Shown here: positions 1 through 8,755 of the stretch, piece after piece
Position numbering within the stretch: the stretch's first letter is position 1
Layout: every line of letters begins with the position of its first letter
NCBI RefSeq assembly: GCF_048572895.1
Contig: NZ_CP183878.1
Coordinates: forward strand, 3,348,001 to 3,412,000
Length of the DNA: 64,000 nucleotides
Source of the DNA: Psychrobacillus sp048572895
GTDB lineage: Bacteria > Bacillota > Bacilli > Bacillales_A > Planococcaceae
Direction of reading: 5' to 3'
Notes under the pieces: generated by a model
The model's input: the letters and a program-made list of their open reading frames with translations, nothing else
What the model was told of the DNA's origin: nothing
The model's database searches: none
Made by a program: the position numbers and the translations under genes

Positions 1-62
1 AAGTTAAGTGTTGTTCCAAGTAGACCCATTAGTCTCTGCATTTCTTTTCAATCATCTTTGTT

Positions 63-992
63 TCAATACAAGAATCTCCACAAATAAAAAGTTGCATAGG
101 ATTCCCATCCCTTCCATGGGCTTGCTAGTTTCAATATTTCTTCTTTCGTCGGCTTCTCTTCTGCACCTGTTAAACGTTTAATCGCATTATGTAACCCGAC
201 ATCATCAATCGGGAATGCGTTCGGAAATCGTAGACATCTCATTAATACATAATTTGCAGTCCATGGTCCAATGCCACGGATTTTGACAAGCATTTTTTCT
301 GCTTCTTTAAAGTTTCCAGTTCCCTTTACAAGTGATTTTGAAAGACTCCCATTGACAATTAGCTGTGCAACACCAATAAGGTATTCACATTTTTTTACGG
401 TCATCTTAAGTGGGGCCAAATCCTCCACTGTCAGATTTGCAATATCTTTCGCTTCAGGGAAGATCCAATACTCACGACCCTCCCATTCAATTGACCTCCC
501 GAATGTTTCCACCAGACGTCTTTTTAATGTATACGCATATGTCAAATTGATCTGCTGTCCAAGAATTCCCCAAACTAGTGCTTCAAATAAATCTGGAATC
601 CCAATATTACGTAATCCATAAAATTCGTCAATTGCTTTTTCTAGCAACAAGTCGTTTTCAGCCATTGCATAAAAAGGCTTTAAATCATTATCCAGATCAA
701 ACCAGTCCCTCACATACTGTTGAACTTCGTACCGTACTTTTTCGCTTACGGGATTGGTGTCTCTTAAAAAGCGAATAACAAGATTTCCGTCAGTGTTCTC
801 TCTAATTTCAACCAATGGAACTTCATCTGTGATGGGAATTGCCTTTACGATTATATCCTCCCGAATTTCAAACATGCACTCATTTGAAGAGCGTGACATA
901 TAATTAATATTTTCTTTTAAGCTAAATTCTTTTGGAACCTTTATAACTAAATCATCATTTTGATAAACAACCATACCAAAACACCCCTTCAT
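63..992 (-). CDS. alkA: DNA-3-methyladenine glycosylase II (AlkA-type)
   Basis: Base-excision repair glycosylase that removes alkylated purines from DNA. The 309-residue length fits Bacillus AlkA. The C-terminal half carries the helix-hairpin-helix GPD motif (KIRGIGPWTANYVLMR) followed by FPIDDVGL, which supplies the catalytic Asp. The N-terminal ~100 residues are the AlkA N domain. The upstream base run AGGGGTGTTTTGGT gives a modest ribosome site for an inner ATG, so the exact start (MKGCFG or MVVYQN six codons on) is open. It is a single gene transcribed away from the signalling gene at 1223. Confidence 0.88.
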   Translation of the reverse strand: MKGCFGMVVYQNDDLVIKVPKEFSLKENINYMSRSSNECMFEIREDIIVKAIPITDEVPLVEIRENTDGNLVIRFLRDTNPVSEKVRYEVQQYVRDWFDLDNDLKPFYAMAENDLLLEKAIDEFYGLRNIGIPDLFEALVWGILGQQINLTYAYTLKRRLVETFGRSIEWEGREYWIFPEAKDIANLTVEDLAPLKMTVKKCEYLIGVAQLIVNGSLSKSLVKGTGNFKEAEKMLVKIRGIGPWTANYVLMRCLRFPNAFPIDDVGLHNAIKRLTGAEEKPTKEEILKLASPWKGWESYATFYLWRFLY

Positions 993-1222
993 TTTCCTAC
1001 ATAATTAGTTGTATCATATATAGTTGGGTAGCAGAATCTCATCCCGATTGATGGTAATATTCTTATTATCGAATTTTACGAATTTATTTATTTGTAGTAT
1101 TTAAACTTTAAAATACCGTACCTGATTATTCTTTTGTATAATAAAGAGATAATAAGATTTAGCTATTATTATTAAGTGAAAAATACAAAACTATTTTTAT
1201 AAACTACAGGGGGCAATAACCA

Positions 1223-2362
1223 ATGACGATTCTACTAGTAGATGACAATACCGTCAATCTATTTGTAATAGAAAAAATATTAGATAGCGCTGGTTATAAA
1301 GATACAGTATCGCTAACATCGGCTCAACTGTTATTTGACTATTTACAGCTCGATAACCCAAATCCTACCATTAATTCGGTGGATTTAATCCTACTAGACA
1401 TTATGATGCCCGAAATTGATGGCCTTGAGGCTTGTAAACGCATTAAACAAAATGAGAGATTTAAAGATATCCAAATTATTTTCGTAACAGCTCTAGAGGA
1501 TAAAAACAAATTAGCTGAAGCACTTGATATTGGTGGTATCGACTACATAACGAAGCCAATAAATAAAGTGGAGCTATTAGCACGTATTCGTGTAGCCCTT
1601 CGATTAAAAGCAGAACTTGATTGGCATACACAGCATGAAAACAAAATTCAATACGAACTAGACTTAGCTACACATGTCCAAAGAAGTCTTTTAACTCCCC
1701 CCTTTACGGAAGAAAAAATTCAAATAGAAGTTTCATATCTCCCTTCCTTTAATCTTGCTGGGGACATGTACTATTGGCATAAAATAAGTGAACATCGGTA
1801 TGCAATCGTTTTGTTGGACATGATGGGACATGGTATTTCTGCTTCCCTAGTATGTATGTTTATCTCCTCCGTATTAAGAGAATCTATTAAGCAATTAGTG
1901 GAACCTGAACTTGTTATTAAGGAATTAAATCGCTATATGCTTGTTTTACATAACGAAAAAATTGGAATTCCTTATTATTTTACAGCGATATATATGGTAG
2001 TAGACACAGAACAGAAAACTATTGAGTACGTAAATGCTGGTCATCCACCGGGATTTGCACTTGTCGACGACAACAAAATAATTCCAATAGATCGAGGAAG
2101 CTGTGCTGTTGGATTCTTTGATGAGATAGAGGTTAAGAAAGAGGTTATTACGTACGAGAAAGATATTCAAATTATATTGTATACAGACGGCGTTTTAGAA
2201 GCAATGGGACCATGTGAAATAGAATCAGAAAAACACCTTCAACAGTTAGCTTCTAAAAAGTGGAACCAATCACAGTCGCTGATTGACAACCTACTAACAA
2301 AAGATAAACAAACTGCTCAACCAGACGATATGTGTGTGTTAATGATTAAATGCAAAGAATAA
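1223..2362 (+). CDS. rsbY: Response regulator with PP2C-type (SpoIIE/RsbU) phosphatase output, RsbY-like
   Basis: Two domains are visible. An N-terminal receiver (residues 1-125) has the acidic pocket VDDN and phospho-acceptor Asp59 in LLDIMMP. A C-terminal PPM/PP2C domain of the SpoIIE/RsbU class has the metal motifs AGDMYYW, DMMGHGISASL and YTDGVLEA. In the partner-switching family such phosphatases dephosphorylate an RsbV-type anti-anti-sigma factor and so release sigma B. The start has a good site (CAGGGGGCAATAACC before ATG). It stands opposite cheR-like and hybrid-kinase genes, the same trio as B. cereus rsbY-rsbM-rsbK; that match rests on architecture and context, not alignment. A strong terminator follows. 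Confidence 0.85.
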   Translation: MTILLVDDNTVNLFVIEKILDSAGYKDTVSLTSAQLLFDYLQLDNPNPTINSVDLILLDIMMPEIDGLEACKRIKQNERFKDIQIIFVTALEDKNKLAEALDIGGIDYITKPINKVELLARIRVALRLKAELDWHTQHENKIQYELDLATHVQRSLLTPPFTEEKIQIEVSYLPSFNLAGDMYYWHKISEHRYAIVLLDMMGHGISASLVCMFISSVLRESIKQLVEPELVIKELNRYMLVLHNEKIGIPYYFTAIYMVVDTEQKTIEYVNAGHPPGFALVDDNKIIPIDRGSCAVGFFDEIEVKKEVITYEKDIQIILYTDGVLEAMGPCEIESEKHLQQLASKKWNQSQSLIDNLLTKDKQTAQPDDMCVLMIKCKE

Positions 2363-2365
2363 GGT

Positions 2366-2409
2366 AAAAAACGCATGAACGATGATATATCAACGTTCAT
2401 GCGTTTTTT
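2366..2409 (+). terminator. Rho-independent terminator after rsbY-like gene
   Basis: AACGCATGAACG and CGTTCATGCGTT form a 12-bp stem around a 12-base loop, followed by TTTTT. It is A-rich on the other side, so it may also stop the converging cheR-like transcript. Confidence 0.85.
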
Positions 2410-2449
2410 ATTTTATTGTTCACTTATGATATTCTGCTTTTTACGTTCA

Positions 2450-3307
2450 TTATCTAACCCTTTGATAAATACGTTCGTTTCCTACTATTTCTTGATAGTT
2501 TTCCATGACTTGAGAGAAACGGAGTGTTTCTTTGTCCCCTAATCCGAGGAACCCTAGAGGACTTAAACTCTCATAAAAAAGATGCTGCACCTGGTCCTGA
2601 AGCTCCGGAGTAAAGTAAATAAGGACATTTCGGCATATAATAACATGAAATTCATTGAACGATTGATCTGTCACAAGGTTATGCTGTGCAAAGATAATGT
2701 TTTCTAGTATCGATGGATGGAAATAAGCATATTGATGATCTGCTTTATAGTACTCAGAAAAAGCATAATTTCCCCCTGCAAGCATATAGTTTTTTGTGTA
2801 TGCTTGCATTTTTTGGATAGGAAAAGCTCCTATGCTGGCTTTTTCTAATACTTGTTCATTCATATCTGTCGCATATATAACTGTTTTGTCCTTAAGACCC
2901 TCTTCTTCTAACAAAATTGCCATAGAGAATACCTCTTCACCTGTCGCACATCCAGCATGCCAAATACGAATCTCTGGATACTCACGAAGAATAGGTACTA
3001 CCTCTTTTCTAAAAGCTTTGAAAAAGCTTGGATTACGAAACATTTCTGTTACATTGATCGAAAAGTCATTTATCATTTGTTCTAAAAAGTCCTTTTCATG
3101 TATCACTTTTTCTAGTAAACCTGTGATCGTCTCAATGCCATTAATATTCATGCGATTGTGAATACGACGAGAAATGGAAGACCGATTGTATTGCCGAAAA
3201 TCGAATCCTGATAAGCGATAGATTGCTTCCAACAGGAATTCGATTTCCAAGTCTTCATGTTGTACATATACGCCCTCAAATTCCATATTTTCGCATTGCT
3301 TGCCCAT
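2450..3307 (-). CDS. rsbM: CheR-type methyltransferase, RsbM-like
   Basis: S-adenosylmethionine-dependent protein-glutamate methyltransferase of the CheR family, 285 residues. An all-helical N domain (about 20-85) precedes the SAM-binding core with WHAGCATGEEVFSMAI and the later ICRNVLIYF motif typical of CheR. No tetratricopeptide tail and no chemotaxis genes are nearby. It begins 12 bases after the hybrid kinase gene with its own AGGGAG site, so the two are one operon. In B. cereus the corresponding RsbM methylates the kinase RsbK and dampens signalling; the same role is inferred here from the gene trio. Confidence 0.85.
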   Translation of the reverse strand: MGKQCENMEFEGVYVQHEDLEIEFLLEAIYRLSGFDFRQYNRSSISRRIHNRMNINGIETITGLLEKVIHEKDFLEQMINDFSINVTEMFRNPSFFKAFRKEVVPILREYPEIRIWHAGCATGEEVFSMAILLEEEGLKDKTVIYATDMNEQVLEKASIGAFPIQKMQAYTKNYMLAGGNYAFSEYYKADHQYAYFHPSILENIIFAQHNLVTDQSFNEFHVIICRNVLIYFTPELQDQVQHLFYESLSPLGFLGLGDKETLRFSQVMENYQEIVGNERIYQRVR

Positions 3308-3319
3308 CTTTTAACTCCC

Positions 3320-6091
3320 TTAAGATACTAACCATACTCGAAGAACAGAGAATAGTTGATCTAGATTTAACGGTTTACTGATGTAATCAGAAGCACCAGC
3401 CTCTAGACACTTATCTCGATCATTTTTCATTGCCTTGGCTGTTAAAGCTATTACAGGCAATTCTTTAAATTGCAGATCATTTCTAATTCTAGACATCGTT
3501 TCATATCCATCCATATTCGGCATCATGATGTCCATTAGTACAATATCAATTTTGGCTTCGCCCTGTAGTATTTCCAAACATTCGATACCATCTTTAGCTT
3601 CAAGGGTATTCATTCCCCTTCTTTCAAGGGCTGTTTTAAGAGCATATATATTACGGTAATCATCGTCAACGATTAAGATATTTTTATCTTGGAAGACATT
3701 CGCATGATCATGCAAAGAAGCTAGCACTTCATCGTTTTCAATTATTTTTTGCTTCGGTATCTCTGGATTGTCGACTGCGAGCGGCTCCACTGATAATTGT
3801 GTGGCTGATACTTCTGAATAACCTATATTTAGATGTGCATCTAGAGTAAGGCCGTTCGGTAGACTTGGAACAATTAGTTTAAATATGCTGCCTACACCTT
3901 CTTCACTTTGCAAAGTAATCCAACCACCAAGTAGCTTAGCAAACTCTTTACAAATAGATAAACCAAGACCTGTTCCGCCATACTTACGAACGGTTGCACC
4001 ATCCGCTTGCTGGAATGTTTCGAAGATGAGCTCATGCTTGTCTATAGGTATACCAATGCCAGTGTCGGCTATAGACACTTCCAACCAATCTTTACTTATT
4101 ACTTTCATTTCCTCCGTTTGCAGTTGGCTATCAATTTGTTTAATAGACAAAGCAACGGAACCTTCTTTGGTGAATTTAAACGCGTTTGATAGGAGATTTT
4201 TTAAAATTTGCTGAAACCTTTTTTCATCTGTAAAGAAAAGATCTTTTACATCTTCCGCTTTGAAAATATGGAATTCTAAATCTTTCTTCTGTGCAACTGG
4301 CGAAAATACATGATCCATATGTACAGGTAATTCACTTAAATTCACTTCTTCAAATAAAACTTCCAGTTTACCTGCCTCTACTTTAGAAAGATCTAAGATG
4401 TCATTTATTAACGATAGAAGGTCTTCCCCTGAAGAGTGTATAACATTTGCAAACTCTGAATCCTCTTCTGTTAAACGTCCTTGATTGTTTTCTGCTAGCA
4501 TTTCCGATAGTATCAGGATACTGTTCAAAGGCGTTCGGAGTTCATGAGACATATTCGCAAGAAACTCCGATTTATAGTTTGAATGTAGTGTAAGTTGGAC
4601 TGCCTTTTCTTCTAATTCTTGTCTTATTTTCTCTAATTCTTCAGTTTTTGTCTCTGCATCCTTTGTTTTTTCTTCTAATTGTTCATTAATTTGTGTTAAT
4701 TCTTCTGTTTGCATTTGAAGCTCTTCGGATTGAGTTTGTAATTCTTCAGACTGCACTTGTAATTCCTCTGTCATCGCTCTGGATTCGTTTAATAGCCGAA
4801 CAATTTCCATACGCCCCATTACACTATTAATCGATAGTCCAAAGGTTTCCACAATCTGTTTTACTAAGTCCAGCTGTAGCTTACTATATTCAGACAAAGT
4901 AGCAAGTTCCATCACTGCAATGACGTCTTCTTCAAATAATATAGGAACAATAAATATACTACGAGGAGGTACCTCCCCTAAACCTGTAGATATATAGCGA
5001 TAATCCTTTGGTATTTCATTAAATACAAAGCTCTGTTTCTCTTGCGCACATTGTCCAATCAGGCCTTGCCCTAATCGGAAACTTTCCCTTCCAATTTCTT
5101 TCTGGAAATTAGTATCCGCAAAGGAGGCTTTCTTCATGAAATAATTTTCATGATCATTTGTTTCTCTTACATAAAATGCGCCAAAAGAAGAGTTGGTCAT
5201 TTTAGCTAATTCAGACATAAATACTTTTGAAAGTGCATCTATAGAAGCAACACCCTGATATTTTGTAACAATTTCAGCAAGATTTTTTTGTAACCATTCT
5301 CGGTCGTCCAAGTTATCTAATAGCTCATTTGTTGCATTTGCAAGATCGTTTATTTCATCATTAGTGTTTACATGTATTCTTTCTTTGAGATTACCATTTT
5401 CAGAGGCAATTTTTTTTATGGTTTGCGCTACCTCATTAATAGTTCTCACAATCGATTTGGAAACCTGACTTGCTATTGTTATCGCAATTATTGAAACAGC
5501 TAGGAGTAGTCCAAATAATCCTACAGTTAATGTATTATTTTGACTATCTAACTCCTTGGCTCTAACTTGTGCAATTTCTCTTTCAGATTCGCGGAAGTCA
5601 TTAAACTGGATTCTTATGGACTCCATGTATTCGCGACCACGATCATTTGCATAGAATTCTTGAATAGCAGCATCATTATTATCCCTTTTAAGTCTTATCG
5701 CGCTTTCCCCAGCCTCAGCTATCCATAGGTCAATTGTTTCTCTTATCACTTGGAGTTTTTGTTGCTGATCTTGTTTGTCGGCCATTAACTGATACAGTTC
5801 CTCGAATTCAATCTGCCATTCACCCTCTGCTTTATAGTAAGGCTCTAAGTAGATTTCATTTCCTGTAATAATAAATCCTCGCTGACCTGCCTGCATATCC
5901 ATCACAAATTTTTCTACATTATTTGTCAATGTTTCTACTTTATTATTATATTGTAGAAGATAATTTCTTTCTTGCTGAAGTGAACGAATTTGATTGTTCA
6001 ATATAATCACGGAAGCAAATAAACAAATAATAATGATGACGTAACCGATGGTAATCTTTGAACGTATACCAAACTTCCATTTATTCTCCAT
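3320..6091 (-). CDS. rsbK: Membrane hybrid sensor histidine kinase (CHASE3-HAMP-GAF-HisKA-HATPase-REC), RsbK-like
   Basis: 923-residue membrane kinase. Two membrane spans (about 10-30 and 190-210) enclose a CHASE3 sensor; a HAMP linker, a GAF domain (about 270-425) and a heptad-rich coiled coil with repeated SEELQ(T/M)Q units follow. The catalytic core has phospho-acceptor His in FLANMSHELRTPLNS, the N box KNLLSNAFKF and DTGIGIP, and a C-terminal receiver with LMDIMMPNMDG. It probably phosphorylates its own receiver and the divergent RsbY-like regulator. Order and domains match B. cereus RsbK. The sensed signal is not visible. No sigB, rsbV or rsbW lies in this window. Confidence 0.9.
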   Translation of the reverse strand: MENKWKFGIRSKITIGYVIIIICLFASVIILNNQIRSLQQERNYLLQYNNKVETLTNNVEKFVMDMQAGQRGFIITGNEIYLEPYYKAEGEWQIEFEELYQLMADKQDQQQKLQVIRETIDLWIAEAGESAIRLKRDNNDAAIQEFYANDRGREYMESIRIQFNDFRESEREIAQVRAKELDSQNNTLTVGLFGLLLAVSIIAITIASQVSKSIVRTINEVAQTIKKIASENGNLKERIHVNTNDEINDLANATNELLDNLDDREWLQKNLAEIVTKYQGVASIDALSKVFMSELAKMTNSSFGAFYVRETNDHENYFMKKASFADTNFQKEIGRESFRLGQGLIGQCAQEKQSFVFNEIPKDYRYISTGLGEVPPRSIFIVPILFEEDVIAVMELATLSEYSKLQLDLVKQIVETFGLSINSVMGRMEIVRLLNESRAMTEELQVQSEELQTQSEELQMQTEELTQINEQLEEKTKDAETKTEELEKIRQELEEKAVQLTLHSNYKSEFLANMSHELRTPLNSILILSEMLAENNQGRLTEEDSEFANVIHSSGEDLLSLINDILDLSKVEAGKLEVLFEEVNLSELPVHMDHVFSPVAQKKDLEFHIFKAEDVKDLFFTDEKRFQQILKNLLSNAFKFTKEGSVALSIKQIDSQLQTEEMKVISKDWLEVSIADTGIGIPIDKHELIFETFQQADGATVRKYGGTGLGLSICKEFAKLLGGWITLQSEEGVGSIFKLIVPSLPNGLTLDAHLNIGYSEVSATQLSVEPLAVDNPEIPKQKIIENDEVLASLHDHANVFQDKNILIVDDDYRNIYALKTALERRGMNTLEAKDGIECLEILQGEAKIDIVLMDIMMPNMDGYETMSRIRNDLQFKELPVIALTAKAMKNDRDKCLEAGASDYISKPLNLDQLFSVLRVWLVS

Positions 6092-6187
6092 TTAAATCCT
6101 ACCTTTATTTTTAAATTTCTATTTTAATACTATATGAAGTGGCAGCAAAATAATAGAGTTTCCTAGGACTATATTATAATCTATCAT

Positions 6188-6300
6188 TAATAAGTTCTCA
6201 TACAGTTTAGACACTATTTTATAAAAATATTTAAACTTAAAAAGACCTCTTTCCAAGTCTATGTTTGGATAAAAGGTCTCTTAACTATTGAATGTTATTA
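6188..6300 (-). repeat. Interspersed repeat family R, copy 1 (with terminator hairpin)
   Basis: Fills much of the 380-base gap between the kinase gene and the gene at 6473. It resembles stretches at 25083 and 31758: GTTCTCA(T/C)ACA, a TATTTTATAAAA tract, then a hairpin with inner stem TCCAA/TTTGGA and outer stem AAGACCT/AGGTCT, ending CTATTGAATGTTA. The hairpin lies downstream of the minus-strand gene at 6473 and could be its terminator. The rest of the gap (6301-6472) shows nothing I can name. Confidence 0.6.
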
Positions 6301-6472
6301 AGTTGTAATTAACTCAATGAAAGGCGTTTGTCAGTCTTCTAAGCACAAACCTTGAGAATAGCAGATGGGAAGGGTTCTATTCTTCTAATAACTAGCCCAT
6401 GGATAAAACAAAATCTACATAACGATAAATTTATCTCAGGTAAGTAATGTTCAGGTGATGAGTTATTTATGA

Positions 6473-7042
6473 TCAAAACGTACTAAGCCGTAGTTCATAA
6501 AAATACTGCACAATTGGATGCTTTAACTTCATCTTCTCAGTCATGTTTAAAATTCGTTTTTTTCCAAGCCGTCTGTCTACCAAAGCAAGAATATTCAATA
6601 GGATATCATTGCTCTCTAGACTTTCCTCTATAGGGGTGGATAAAAACTTATTAGCTACAACGGTAAAATTTGATTTACTTAATGATGACTGTGCTGACAA
6701 AAGCTCCTTTGCATATACTGATAATTTTCTACTCCTTGCAATCACTTGAAGACGATCCTCAGGAACTATCCCATTGGTTTCTTTTCTTATCGCTTCAATT
6801 TCCTCATTGTTGATAGGAACTTGGATATCTGAATCATTCTTAATTTCCTGCTCCGACTGATACCATCTGATTAAGGTAGTTATATCACTCATATTAAGTA
6901 CATTCTTTTTATCTACTACAATATAACAAGTCCCTGTTTTATCAGGTAAATAACGGTAGCTTGTTGCACGGTATTCAACTCTTCCATATAATGCAGGACA
7001 GAGAAAACTCTCCAGATTTTGCTTCAATTTGCTCCAGGCCAT
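6473..7042 (-). CDS. Conserved hypothetical protein (SF0329-like)
   Basis: I place the start at ATG 7042 (MAWSKLKQNLESFLCPALYG, 189 residues) because AAGGAGAAT sits just before it; a 20-residue upstream extension lacks a site. The N-terminal block (ALYGRVEYRATSYRYLPDK, then CYIVVDKKNVLNMSD) resembles small conserved Bacillus proteins annotated as SF0329 family, which have no known function. The protein is soluble and charged, with no signal peptide or membrane span. It is a single gene between the stress module and uvsE. The 307 bases from 7043 to 7349 are AT-rich and hold no convincing gene. Confidence 0.7.
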   Translation of the reverse strand: MAWSKLKQNLESFLCPALYGRVEYRATSYRYLPDKTGTCYIVVDKKNVLNMSDITTLIRWYQSEQEIKNDSDIQVPINNEEIEAIRKETNGIVPEDRLQVIARSRKLSVYAKELLSAQSSLSKSNFTVVANKFLSTPIEESLESNDILLNILALVDRRLGKKRILNMTEKMKLKHPIVQYFYELRLSTF

Positions 7043-7349
7043 ATAATTCTCCTTAATTTGTATATTATAAGTATTAGTTGAGGCAGTTGTTCTATTATCC
7101 ATAATACAATAACTACCACATCAATCATACTAAATACAAGGTATAGTGTGACTTGAACCTCTGTTGTATCGATAATAATGCGTATAAATCTATCGAAATA
7201 ATTGATTTTCTTATTCTGTGTATACATTAATGGATTTTGCAGAAAATAAAACATAATATACGGCTTTTGCCCTAATGTTTAGAATGCTTTTAAATCAATC
7301 TAAAAGAATAGATTTTAAGATCAAAGTATTAAATAAAGGGGAAAAGTAG

Positions 7350-8303
7350 ATGAAGATTCGGTTCGGCTATGTAGCAAGTGCATTAGGTTTGTGGGATGCA
7401 AGTCCATCAAAAATTTTAACATTTACACGGTATTCAAAGCTTTCTAAACACGAGAGAATGGAAAAGTTAAAATCTATAACGGCACAAAATTTACAACATA
7501 CAAAAAGAATTTTGTACTACAATATCGCACATGAAATAGATTTATACCGTTTTTCAAGCTCACTTGTCCCTTTAGCAACCCATCCAGAAGTAATGTGGGA
7601 TTTCATAACTCCATTCAAAAACGAATGGGAAGAAATCGGAAATATAGTCCAAAATTTTAAACTTAGAGTAAGCTTTCACCCAAATCAATTTACACTTTTC
7701 ACAAGCCAAAGAGAAGAAGTAACTATAAATGCAGTAAAAGATATGGAATATCATTATAAAATGCTCAAAGCAATGAATGCTCTAGATACGGGATTAATTA
7801 ATATTCATATCGGCGGAGCCTATGGGGACAAAATTAAGTCAATAAACCGATTCCATCAAAATCTTCAAAAATTGCCAGTGGAAATTAAGAAGCATATGAC
7901 ACTTGAAAATGATGATAAAACGTATGATGTTCGGGAAACACTCATTACTTGTGAAAAGGAAAACATTCCAATGATACTGGATTATCATCACTATATGGCG
8001 AATAACGTGGAGAGTGACCTCCCTCTTTACTTACCCCGTATATTTGAAACCTGGAATAACGTTAATAATATACCGAAAGTCCACATCTCTTCCCCAAAAT
8101 CTGAGCAAGCCTATCGTTCCCATGCTGATTTTGTTACTTTAGACTTTGTTCTCCCCTTCTTAAAGATGGCTAAGGAGCTTAATCAGGACTTTGACATAAT
8201 GATAGAAGCAAAACAAAAGAACCTTGCTATGCACAGACTTGTAGATGAAATAGCTTCAATTCGGGGAGTTAAACGTATTTCGAGTTCATCTGTGGAATGG
8301 TAA
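7350..8303 (+). CDS. uvsE: UV DNA damage endonuclease UvsE (UvdE)
   Basis: 317-residue TIM-barrel endonuclease that nicks DNA immediately 5' of UV photoproducts, starting an alternative excision repair route. The N terminus MKIRFGYVASALGLWDASPSK is characteristic. Metal-ligand motifs of the family are visible: SFHPNQF, NIHIGGAYGDK, LENDDKTYD, DYHHYM and MIEAKQK. AAGGGGAAAAGTAG provides the ribosome site. It is a single-gene unit followed by a hairpin at 8346. Together with alkA this end of the window has two DNA repair genes. Confidence 0.95.
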   Translation: MKIRFGYVASALGLWDASPSKILTFTRYSKLSKHERMEKLKSITAQNLQHTKRILYYNIAHEIDLYRFSSSLVPLATHPEVMWDFITPFKNEWEEIGNIVQNFKLRVSFHPNQFTLFTSQREEVTINAVKDMEYHYKMLKAMNALDTGLINIHIGGAYGDKIKSINRFHQNLQKLPVEIKKHMTLENDDKTYDVRETLITCEKENIPMILDYHHYMANNVESDLPLYLPRIFETWNNVNNIPKVHISSPKSEQAYRSHADFVTLDFVLPFLKMAKELNQDFDIMIEAKQKNLAMHRLVDEIASIRGVKRISSSSVEW

Positions 8304-8339
8304 CCGTAGGGAACAGAATAAATAAAATGAAAAGCAAAA

Positions 8340-8392
8340 AATGAAAAAAGAAGCTCCCCAAAAGTTTAGTAAACTTTTGAGAAGCCTCTGTT
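8340..8392 (+). terminator. Terminator-like hairpin of family T, copy 1
   Basis: AGAAGCTCCCCAAAAGTTT...AAACTTTTGAGAAGCCTCT follows uvsE. Nearly the same hairpin occurs at 15592 after an integrase remnant, and a divergent one (CTTCCCACAAGT...ACTTGTGAGAAACTTC) at 24829. Confidence 0.6.
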
Positions 8393-8464
8393 AATTCACC
8401 GCTATATTAGTTAGCAAACCACTTTCATTCTACTCAAAAACCCTTTCAAGGGCTGGAGGACATG

Positions 8465-8618
8465 ATTACATCATGCTACCCGTAAGGTGAAAGTGTGATA
8501 TATCTTTAACAATGTTTGCGAAAAGTGCGGTATATTAAGGTTTTTCTGAATCTAAGGTGTAACATCTTTAACAGGAATTTACTATTTTCACTTGATTGTA
8601 TTAGCAAAATGTTAGCAT
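8465..8618. repeat. Interspersed 154-bp repeat family E, copy 1
   Basis: Begins ATTACATCATGC and ends TTAGCAAAATGTTAGCAT. It aligns without net gaps to 24888-25041, about three quarters identical by eye, with conserved blocks AAGGTGAAAGTGTG and TGTAACATCTTTAAC. Both copies sit downstream of a family-T hairpin. The function is unknown. See findings for a short conserved reading frame on the minus strand. Confidence 0.6.
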
Positions 8619-8655
8619 TGCAAAACTTTTTTTCGAGTCTTGTTTACAATATACT

Positions 8656-8705
8656 CAAAAAGGAGGGAATGAATAGTCTCCCCCATTCATTCCCTCCTTT
8701 TTTTA
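8656..8705 (-). terminator. Bidirectional terminator
   Basis: AAAAAGGAGGGAATGAAT and ATTCATTCCCTCCTTTTT form a perfect 18-bp stem. It lies just past the 3' end of the repeat-protein gene on the minus strand and would stop transcription from either side. Confidence 0.9.
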
Positions 8706-8755
8706 TTCAGTTCAAAAGCCATTATACTTCGATAGATTTTGCTAAAGAGTCAATC

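Noticed and set aside
7024..7254. Hydrophobic 76-codon frame on the minus strand upstream of 7042
   Set aside because: No ribosome site, overlaps the better supported gene, and composition follows AT-rich DNA.
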